Shown here in pieces: positions 47,032 to 54,305 of a DNA stretch of 64,000 bases; positions within the stretch are counted from its first letter, which is position 1, and each line of letters begins with the position of its first letter. A program made the position numbers and the translations under genes. Where the stretch lies: positions 24,590-88,589 of the forward strand of contig JAFZDY010000044.1 of NCBI GenBank assembly GCA_017560945.1. The letters are read 5' to 3'. Under the pieces are notes generated by a model. It had not been told where the DNA came from. It ran no database searches and saw only the letters and a list, made by a program, of their open reading frames with translations. Source of the stretch: Bacteroidaceae bacterium (GTDB lineage: Bacteria > Bacteroidota > Bacteroidia > Bacteroidales > Bacteroidaceae).

Positions 47032-47300
47032 CTAAGTGCTGGGTGTTTAACAATACAACAAAAGCATGGATGAACTTTTCTTTCCATGCTCCTGAGGTAT
47101 CGCCAAACACCCACACACAACAGACAGATAAGTCACATCCATGCTTACAGCATAGACGTTAACAATACTTATCCTCTTTGTGCGTTCTTAAATTTGGCGA
47201 TTTTCAGGAGCACTAAGAATAAATAGCAAACGCTAACATAATTCCACAAAATATATTCTCCATATTGGACACCACCAATAATATTGTTGGAGAAAGTACT
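47032..47300 (-). promoter_or_regulatory. Long structured leader of the helicase operon
   Basis: On the minus strand, arms at 47193-47211 and 47088-47107 form a 17-bp stem (ATCGCCAAA/TTTGGCGAT and GCTCCTGA/TCAGGAGC). Further on, AGCATGGA and TCCATGCT (47083-47090 with 47063-47070) form an 8-bp hairpin followed by TTTTG. The two structures share bases 47088-47090, so they compete like an antiterminator and terminator. A third AGCATGG word in the loop (near 47150) could also take part. No small ORF with convincing features is seen. Confidence 0.5.
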
Positions 47301-47308
47301 GCAAAGGT
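47301..47308 (-). promoter_or_regulatory. -7-like element of the helicase operon
   Basis: The minus strand reads TACCTTTG at this position, matching TAnnTTTG. Transcription would start near 47294, giving a leader of 260-300 nt. A clear -33 TTTG is not seen. Confidence 0.45.
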
Positions 47309-47643
47309 AAGGATTAATTATGAATTCTAAATTATGAATTATGAATAATTTCACAGAATATGTTGAAAAACAGAAAATGAGATACCATTTAAGGTTTAAG
47401 ATGTAGGGTGTAGAGTTTAGGGTTTAAGGATTAAGTGTTGGACTATGAGACTACAGAGATGGACTTTGAAACTGTATGTTCCTTCTGTTGATACAATTAA
47501 GATGTGTAAAGTTTTTTAGTAAGACTTTCAAGAATGTGTCTATATATCACGTTGGTGCACAAATAGCTCGATACGCAAACAAATGGCACCAAACGTACTT
47601 TATCATATTTGATATTCAATAGGTTAAGCATAGCGAAAAATCA

Positions 47644-47760
47644 CTTAAGCGTAAGTTCAGTATCACTTAAGCGTAAGTTCAGTATCGCTTAAGCGTTAGT
47701 AACTTTTCTCTTAAGCGTTATCAAATTATGCTTAAGCGTTGTCTGACGAGACTTAAGGAT
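47644..47760. repeat. Phased dyad array E (6 units, 21-22-bp period)
   Basis: CTTAAGCGT starts at 47644, 47666, 47688, 47710 and 47731, with a sixth, diverged copy (CTTAAGGAT) at 47752. Spacings are 22, 22, 22, 21 and 21. CTTAAG is a palindrome. It is the longest such array in the window, about 340 bp upstream of the predicted helicase-operon promoter. The rest of the gap (47310-47640 and 47761-47990) has no gene; one copy of the array-B word (AATATATACTTC) lies at about 47901. Confidence 0.8.
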
Positions 47761-47992
47761 GATTTATTTTGGTAAGGATTTTTCAGAAATGCAAGAAAGG
47801 TTTGAGGGGTAAACACACATTATTAGATTTGCTTTGAAGGATTGCATTCTTCAAGCCTGAATATTAGTAATCCTTCCATCGATATGAACCATTCAAAAAA
47901 GTAATATATACTTCATCGGCCAAAGAAGCTATCTTGCCTTGGCATAGAAGTAGTACTTACTTTGATTATACAAAGACATATAAGAATAAAGA

Positions 47993-48024
47993 AAGGAGTG
48001 TATCCACAATCGGATACACTCCTT
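47993..48024 (-). terminator. Terminator of the minus-strand GH43 pair
   Basis: A perfect 13-bp stem (47993-48005 with 48012-48024) has a T-rich tail on the minus strand, about 45 bp past the GH43 stop. Confidence 0.85.
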
Positions 48025-48070
48025 ATCTCAAGTTTTTATATCAGTTCAGACGATAATGTCTATATTGATA

Positions 48071-49537
48071 TTAGTGTGCACGCAAGTTCCACTTAGAGTT
48101 GTCGGTGCTGAAATCCCACTCTGCCAATGTAGGAGTACTGTCGGCGATAGAGTAGAGGACATACTTGGTGTTCAAACCTTCCTGTCCAGGGATAGCCTTA
48201 GGCATGATACGGTAAGTACCATCAGTAGCCTGCTCAATGCGCCACAATTGCTCGTCGGCACCAGTGAACTCAGATACTGTAGTCAATTCCAAGTCAGCAG
48301 TTGCTGCCAAAGCGCGCTCTGTACCTTCGATAACAATCTTGCAATATGCACCACCCAAGAAACCACCTGCTTCAGCAACGGGAGTGATAGTCCAACGCTG
48401 GTGAGGACGGAACATGTAGTCACCGATACGAACGGGGATGTTCTCTGTAGGCCATGTGCCGATAACCTCTTCCAACTTCTGATTTTCGATAGGAGTTACA
48501 GGAGTGTTGCTATTGCCACCTCCGCCGAAGCCGAAGCCACCGCCTGCGCGCTGAACGTTCTGACGTACGAAGTCAACTGCCAATTCCAAAGCGTAACCTC
48601 TACGCTCTGACTCGATTTCGAATGTACCACCCTTGAAGCTTTCGCCAGCGATAGGCCACTCGTTCTTCCACAAGAGAGGACGGATACCCAATACGCTGCG
48701 ACCACCTTGAGCGTAGTCAGCCTCGTAGTGACAAGACATGATTTCGATACCTTCGTCGATGATGTAACGTCCGAAGTGTCCAGGACCAGTTACACCGTCA
48801 CCAGCAGCGATTACCATACGGCCACCACCGTGGTACATATCACGACCAACGTTGTCGATATAAGGACCAGTTACAGTGCGTGAACGTCCAACTACGATGT
48901 TGTATGTAGAGTTCACACCGTCGCAACATGTTCCGTGAGTACCGAGGAGGTAGTACCAACCATCGCGGTAGATGAGGTCAGTTGCCTCACAGTCGATAGC
49001 GATATCCAATTCCTTGTTACCCTTTACGCGCTCACCAGTGTTGGGGTCAATCTCGATAAGACGGATAGTACCGAAGTAAGTTCCGTAACATACCCACAAA
49101 CGACCAGTTGTAGGATCGAGCAAAAGACCTGGGTCGATAGCGTCGTTGTCTTCCAAACCGTCAGAAGCAGCAACTTCGATAGCTTCAGTATACTTGAAAT
49201 CGGGAGACTTGGGGTCCATAGTCTTGTTCCACATAGTGAGGATGCGACCGTTGTGTCCGCCACCCAATCCACCTCCGGTAGCACCGTAGATAACGAGGTA
49301 ACGATCACCAATCTTCATAGCATCAGGAGCAGCACCACCACCGGGGCGTTCAGCACCACTTTTCCATGTCCAACCGTCCTCGGAGATAAGGCCTCCGCCG
49401 CCGGTACCGTAGGTGTAATACTTACCATCGCACTCAACGATTGTTGAAGGGTCATGGATGAAGGGTTGGCCCACTTGGGCAAACGATGTAGTGAGCGACA
49501 AGCTCAACAGGGTGAGAGTTGATTTTATCTTGTTCAT
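48071..49537 (-). CDS. GH43-family arabinanase-like enzyme with RICIN-like domain
   Basis: The 488-residue secreted enzyme has a signal peptide (about 1-20) and a GH43 propeller with predicted base Asp in FIHDPSTIVECDGKYY (about 28). NDAIDPGLLLD lies in the pKa-modulating region and CEATDLIYRDGWYYLLG in the acid region. A Gly/Phe-rich insert (RAGGGFGFGGGGNSN, about 328-342) separates the propeller from a C-terminal beta-trefoil-like domain. Likely activity is cleavage of arabinan or arabinose side chains. It starts 36 bp after the other minus-strand GH43, so the two form an operon. Confidence 0.85.
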   Translation of the reverse strand: MNKIKSTLTLLSLSLTTSFAQVGQPFIHDPSTIVECDGKYYTYGTGGGGLISEDGWTWKSGAERPGGGAAPDAMKIGDRYLVIYGATGGGLGGGHNGRILTMWNKTMDPKSPDFKYTEAIEVAASDGLEDNDAIDPGLLLDPTTGRLWVCYGTYFGTIRLIEIDPNTGERVKGNKELDIAIDCEATDLIYRDGWYYLLGTHGTCCDGVNSTYNIVVGRSRTVTGPYIDNVGRDMYHGGGRMVIAAGDGVTGPGHFGRYIIDEGIEIMSCHYEADYAQGGRSVLGIRPLLWKNEWPIAGESFKGGTFEIESERRGYALELAVDFVRQNVQRAGGGFGFGGGGNSNTPVTPIENQKLEEVIGTWPTENIPVRIGDYMFRPHQRWTITPVAEAGGFLGGAYCKIVIEGTERALAATADLELTTVSEFTGADEQLWRIEQATDGTYRIMPKAIPGQEGLNTKYVLYSIADSTPTLAEWDFSTDNSKWNLRAH

Positions 49538-49573
49538 GGTTATTCTTTTTAATTTTATCTTCTACTTCTTGAA

Positions 49574-51589
49574 TTACTTAATCTCATATCCAGTAACGGG
49601 GTTCTCGTTCTCGTCGATGAAGCGTACGCAGAAGTCACTCATACCAGGACCGTTGATAACGGCACCACGAAGGATGTTGATACCCTTCTTGAGAGTAATA
49701 CGGGGTGATACGGCATCGTCCTTAACCATACGGCGGTCACCAGAGAGGAGAAGAACTTCTTCACCATTGAGCCACCACATAGAAGCTGAGTTACTACCTA
49801 CAGCCAAACGTACGTCCTTGATTTCTTCAGGGCAATCGATAACGGTTACGTTCCAGAAGAGTACACCATAAATCTGCTTCTGCAAACCATCAGCAAAACG
49901 GAAGAGTTTAACGTTGAAGCGTTCGCTGTCGAGCTTGTGCCAAGTCAGTTTCTCCTTACCTACTTTCACCTTCTGTCCGTTCTCAGGAACGATAGTGAAC
50001 TGGTTGGGGAAGTATTCAGTATTGAAGTGTTCGCGCAAGTATGTATCAGTGAATACTGTGTTTGAACGGTTGGGCTTGTCAATGGGCTCCAAGATAGTCC
50101 AACGACGGATGAAACCTTCTGCATCGGGCTTAGCAGGAGTAGCTGTAGCAGCAGTGAAGTATGTGGGAGGGGTCTTGAACTGTACCCAGTCGATGCTTGC
50201 AGCTTCACCTTCACATGAGATGTAGAGGTTAACAACACCCTTAGGAGCATAATTTACAGTAGTAGTTACAGTGTGCCACAAACCAGCATTGCTACGACGA
50301 CGCATCATCATACCACCACCAGCAGCATTAGCACCACCTTCGGGCTCAACTTGCAAGTTGAGACGAGCGATAACCTTACCGTTCTTGTTGTTCTCACGGA
50401 TTACGATGCTTGTGTTCTTGTCAGCCTTCACGTTAGCAATAACGTAAGTCTTAGCATTAGCACCAGTGAAGTCAACATCGTTGTAAGTGATATAGCTACC
50501 CTTCTTAGGCAACTTCACTTCCCAACCACGGAATGTGTTAGTAGTATCCAAGTATGCATATTCTACGCCTTCAGAAGCTGTGCTATAGCGGTCAACTTCG
50601 ATACGAGAGTCTGCTTTATTGATACCTACACCACGCAATGTGGGAGTAACTTCCTTGATAGTTCCATCTTCGTTGAAGTACAACTTCTCGATCTGAACAG
50701 AACGACGCTTGTCATCGTTTGGTGAGTAAGCATTGTGGTGATAGAACAAATACCACTGACCCTTGTAATTAACGATACTGTGGTGGTTTGTCCAGCATCC
50801 ATTAGCGTGCTCAGCCATGATAAGACCCTTGTATTCGTAGGGACCCATAGGGTTCTTACTCATAGCATATGCGAGAACTTCAGTGTTTTCTCTTACATAA
50901 GGATAGGTCAAATAATAGTTGCCGTTATACTCAAAAGCGAATGGACCTTCAGCCTGACGGTTAGGCAAGTCTTGGAGGCAGTTTACACCAATGTTTACCA
51001 TTTCGCGTTCACCCCACTTAACGACTTCCTTCGGATTGTCTTCTGCGAGTTCCTTCATGTTGTCGCTGAGTTTGGCACAACGTCCTGCACCCCAGAAAAT
51101 GTATGCATTACCATCTGAAGCCAAAAGCACACATGGGTCGATACCATTGATACCCTTGATTGGTTCTGGTTCAGGAATGTACGGACCTTCAGGTTTGTCT
51201 GCAATAGCTACACCAACACCGAATCCACCACCTTGCTTAGGTGAAGTTGGGAAATAGAAGTAGTACTTGCCGTTTCTCTCCACACAGTCAGGAGCCCACA
51301 TAGAATAAGAATTAGGTCTTACCCAAGGTACATTGTTCTGAGAAACAATCATACCATGGTCTTCCCAAGTTACGAGGTCTTCAGAAGAGAATACGTGGTA
51401 GTCTTCCATGCAGAACCAGTCTTGACGTTGACCTTCGGGAGGCAAAATGTCATGTGAAGGGTACAAATACACCTTATTATTAAATACACGTGCGGTCGGG
51501 TCGGCAGTGAACTGACCGCTGATAATGGGATTCTGTGCCGCCGCTGTCAGTGGGACGGAAAGCAGAAATAATCTAAGTAATTGTTTCAT
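49574..51589 (-). CDS. GH43 enzyme with CBM6 and jelly-roll domains
   Basis: The 671-residue secreted enzyme has a signal peptide (about 1-18) and a GH43 propeller with base Asp in FTADPTARVF (about 30), GIDPCVLLA and acid Glu in AEGPFAFEYNG. A CBM6-type domain (about 330-475) and a C-terminal jelly-roll-like domain (about 540-671) follow. A Met/Arg/Gly-rich loop (NAAGGGMMMRRRSNAG, about 419-434) lies in the CBM6. It probably removes arabinose or xylose from decorated xylan. The -7 element on the minus strand (TACTTTTG at 51626-51633) sits 37 bp upstream and heads the two-gene GH43 operon. Confidence 0.87.
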   Translation of the reverse strand: MKQLLRLFLLSVPLTAAAQNPIISGQFTADPTARVFNNKVYLYPSHDILPPEGQRQDWFCMEDYHVFSSEDLVTWEDHGMIVSQNNVPWVRPNSYSMWAPDCVERNGKYYFYFPTSPKQGGGFGVGVAIADKPEGPYIPEPEPIKGINGIDPCVLLASDGNAYIFWGAGRCAKLSDNMKELAEDNPKEVVKWGEREMVNIGVNCLQDLPNRQAEGPFAFEYNGNYYLTYPYVRENTEVLAYAMSKNPMGPYEYKGLIMAEHANGCWTNHHSIVNYKGQWYLFYHHNAYSPNDDKRRSVQIEKLYFNEDGTIKEVTPTLRGVGINKADSRIEVDRYSTASEGVEYAYLDTTNTFRGWEVKLPKKGSYITYNDVDFTGANAKTYVIANVKADKNTSIVIRENNKNGKVIARLNLQVEPEGGANAAGGGMMMRRRSNAGLWHTVTTTVNYAPKGVVNLYISCEGEAASIDWVQFKTPPTYFTAATATPAKPDAEGFIRRWTILEPIDKPNRSNTVFTDTYLREHFNTEYFPNQFTIVPENGQKVKVGKEKLTWHKLDSERFNVKLFRFADGLQKQIYGVLFWNVTVIDCPEEIKDVRLAVGSNSASMWWLNGEEVLLLSGDRRMVKDDAVSPRITLKKGINILRGAVINGPGMSDFCVRFIDENENPVTGYEIK

Positions 51590-51625
51590 GTTAGATTGTT
51601 TTTTTAATAATTAAATTTTTCAGCG

Positions 51626-51633
51626 CAAAAGTA
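51626..51633 (-). promoter_or_regulatory. -7 element of the minus-strand GH43 operon
   Basis: The minus strand reads TACTTTTG, matching TAnnTTTG. The predicted start is near 51619, about 30 nt upstream of the start codon. Confidence 0.55.
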
Positions 51634-51748
51634 TATAAAATTATTCACAATAACGATAAAAAAAAGAAAAAAATACATTTTTCATCTAAATGTAACGTAA
51701 TTTAAACCATCTGCAACATATTCATAACTATTTCGATGAAAGAATAAG

Positions 51749-51945
51749 TAATTTTGCAGTGTCGAGAGATGATAAAATGTGCAACTTCAAATTTTAATGT
51801 TTGCATGGCCATTTGATTCGTCTCTTGCTTTTTGGGAATAATACGTTAGTGTATTATATTTTTAGATGTTTTTATCTCAAAATGAGGTATTAGTTTGATT
51901 AATAAGGGAGAGTCCGTGCCTTGTGAAAGGCGCGGGCTTTTTTTG
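51749..51945 (+). ncRNA. Candidate small RNA with its own promoter and terminator
   Basis: A -7 element TAATTTTG (51749-51756) predicts transcription from about 51763. It would stop at a strong terminator: an 11-bp stem (51912-51922 with 51927-51937) closed by a GTGA (GNRA-type) tetraloop and followed by eight T. No gene lies between, giving a transcript of about 180 nt. It sits in the 504-bp gap between the divergent GH43 operon and the GH97 gene. A 14-codon ORF (MFAWPFDSS start, near 51799) lies inside and could be chance. By analogy with PUL-associated sRNAs in Bacteroides, it may regulate nearby genes. Confidence 0.5.
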
Positions 51946-52041
51946 TTCAATTAGTGGGTAAGGTATACTATATATGGGTAAAAATTGTGTATATGAAAAT
52001 GTTTTGCGACAAAAAACAAAGTCTATTTGAGTTATTAGTTG

Positions 52042-52049
52042 TATTTTTG
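52042..52049 (+). promoter_or_regulatory. -7 element of the second GH97 gene
   Basis: TATTTTTG matches TAnnTTTG. The predicted start near 52056 leaves a leader of about 40 nt. Confidence 0.55.
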
Positions 52050-52093
52050 CAAAATATAAAGTATAAATTTATTAATTTAAACATATAAATGAA

Positions 52094-54112
52094 ATGAAGA
52101 TGAAAAAGTATGCAGCATTTTGCCTTGCATTGATGGCTATGACGGCCGTAAAAGCAGAGGTAATCGTAAGCAGTCCTGATGGACGCATTGGTGTGGATTT
52201 TGATGTGAAAGATGGTAAGCCTGTCTATTCTGTTATCTATGATGGACAAGTGGCCATTGAACCATCACCACTTGGCCTAAGAACCAACATGGGTGACTAT
52301 ACACAAGACTTGAAATGGGACAAAGAGAAAACCGCTAAAGGTGATTATTCAGGAAACTATGCGTTGGCAAGTCTCAAGGAAGGTCAGGATCATAATTTTG
52401 AATTCAAGACCGCTATAGTTCAATTGTCAAAGAATGCGCGTCCTGTTGCTCAAGAAAATGGTCGTCCTCAAGCAAGAAGAGGTGACAGAGGTAATAATGG
52501 ACCAGTTATGAACATCGAGTTTCGTGTGAGCAATCGCGACGTAGCCTTCCGCTATACAGTGTTGACTCAGGGCGATACTCGTAGTTGTGTGATTCGTGAA
52601 GAGGCTTCAACTTTCCAAGTTCCTTCAAACTCACTTACCTTCATGGCTCCTCAAAGCAATCCTATGACAGGATTTGCTCGTACTGCTCCCAGTTACGAAA
52701 CCAAGTTTACCCTTGGCGAACCTGTCGGTAAAAACGGTTATGGCAATGGTTATGTGTTCCCTTGCTTGTTCGAAGTACCCAATGCTGACAAGGCAAAGGC
52801 TTTGTGGATATTGGTATCGGAGACAGGTACTGATGGTAATTACGTAGGATGTCGCTTGTTGGGTGGAAACGGTGGCGAGTATCGCATTGGTTTCCCTCAG
52901 GAGGGCGAGTTGAACGGATGGGGTAGCACTTCAGTGCAGATGGCTCTTCCTGGAAACACTCCATGGCGTACCATCACCATTGGTCACACACCTGCTAACA
53001 TCATTGAGACAACTGTTACTTGGGACTTGGTGGATGCAAAATATCCTGCCAGCAAGGATTACTCTAAGGACTATGGTAAGGGTATGTGGTCATGGATTAT
53101 CGGTATGGACTCAAGTTGTAACTTCGACGAGCAGAAGCGTTACATTGATTTTGCAGCTGCTATGGGTTATCGTTCATTGTTGGTGGATGCATTGTGGGAT
53201 GTGCAGATTGGTCGCGAACGTATCGCAGAACTTTCTCGTTACGCTCAGTCAAAGGGCGTTGGACTCTACCTCTGGTACAATAGTAATGGTAGTTGGAACG
53301 ATGCTCCTCAGTCTCCGAAGGGTATTATGAACAGCTCAAGAGAACGTCGTAAGGAGATGAAGTGGATGCAGGAAATTGGTATTCTTGGTATAAAGGTTGA
53401 CTTCTTCGGTGGTGACAAGCAACCCGTTATGCAACTCTATGAAGATATCCTCACCGATGCCAACGACTTCGGTATCATGTGTATCTTCCACGGTTGTACC
53501 TTGCCTCGCGGATGGGAAAGAATGTTCCCCAACTACGTAGCTTCTGAGGCTATACTTGCTTCTGAAAATCTCCATTTCTCACAAGGTTTCTGTGATGAAG
53601 AGGCTCGCGATTGTGGTGCTATGTATCCCTTCACTCGTAATGTGGTAGGTTCTATGGACTTCGGAGGATCGGCCCTTAATAAGTATTACAATGCTGACAA
53701 TAGTCGTGGTTCTCGTCGTGTGACTTCTGATGTGTATGCGCTTGCAACTGCAGTTCTTTTCCAAAGTCCTGTACAGCACTTTGCTCTCGCACCCAACAAC
53801 TTGACAGATGCTCCAGAGTATGCTATCGACTTTATGAAGACCGTGCCTACTAAGTGGGACGAGGTTCGCTTCATCGATGGTTATCCTGGTAAGTACATCA
53901 TCATGGCTCGTCGCTCTGGTGACAAGTGGTACATTGCCGGTGTAAATGCAATGGAACAACCCATCAAACAGACACTTACCTTGCCTATGTTGGAAGGTGG
54001 TAGCACAATCAATCTCTATATGAATGATGAGGTGAAGCCCGTGAAGGTTTCTAAGAAGCAAACCGTTAAGATAGAGATTCCCACTAACGGTGGTGTGGTA
54101 ATTGTAGAGTGA
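52094..54112 (+). CDS. GH97 alpha-glycosidase, retaining type (second copy)
   Basis: The 672-residue secreted enzyme has a signal peptide (about 1-21), an N-terminal supersandwich, a GH97 barrel with GILGIKVDFFGGDKQ carrying the predicted Asp nucleophile at about residue 436, and a C-terminal beta domain. It differs from the copy at 29779 and has a Gln/Arg/Asn-rich loop (QENGRPQARRGDRGNNG, about 120-136) in the N-terminal domain. It is probably an alpha-galactosidase or alpha-xylosidase-like enzyme acting on side chains. The ATG at 52100 is an equally possible start. It has its own promoter; the GH115 gene follows after about 190 bp. Confidence 0.87.
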   Translation: MKMKKYAAFCLALMAMTAVKAEVIVSSPDGRIGVDFDVKDGKPVYSVIYDGQVAIEPSPLGLRTNMGDYTQDLKWDKEKTAKGDYSGNYALASLKEGQDHNFEFKTAIVQLSKNARPVAQENGRPQARRGDRGNNGPVMNIEFRVSNRDVAFRYTVLTQGDTRSCVIREEASTFQVPSNSLTFMAPQSNPMTGFARTAPSYETKFTLGEPVGKNGYGNGYVFPCLFEVPNADKAKALWILVSETGTDGNYVGCRLLGGNGGEYRIGFPQEGELNGWGSTSVQMALPGNTPWRTITIGHTPANIIETTVTWDLVDAKYPASKDYSKDYGKGMWSWIIGMDSSCNFDEQKRYIDFAAAMGYRSLLVDALWDVQIGRERIAELSRYAQSKGVGLYLWYNSNGSWNDAPQSPKGIMNSSRERRKEMKWMQEIGILGIKVDFFGGDKQPVMQLYEDILTDANDFGIMCIFHGCTLPRGWERMFPNYVASEAILASENLHFSQGFCDEEARDCGAMYPFTRNVVGSMDFGGSALNKYYNADNSRGSRRVTSDVYALATAVLFQSPVQHFALAPNNLTDAPEYAIDFMKTVPTKWDEVRFIDGYPGKYIIMARRSGDKWYIAGVNAMEQPIKQTLTLPMLEGGSTINLYMNDEVKPVKVSKKQTVKIEIPTNGGVVIVE

Positions 54113-54305
54113 TTATTCTAAGTTTTATAATTTAAGTACAAAGGAAAAATAATTCAAAGGTAGGGAAGATGGAGGTCGATAGCTTTTTAACTATGATGTT
54201 TACTTCTTGAAACTTGTGGTTGAATCTCTTGGCCTCTATCTATCCAAAGAATCAAATATATATGCTTTGATTTCCTCTTTCGAGTATATCCTAAAAAGAA
54301 AGTTT

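Noticed and set aside
47030-47300. Insertion-sequence end with terminal inverted repeats
   Set aside because: The inverted repeats are close together with no transposase or second end; an RNA leader structure explains them better.
51799-51843. 14-codon peptide gene in the candidate sRNA
   Set aside because: Too short to judge, with no ribosome-binding evidence; left as a note in the sRNA entry.
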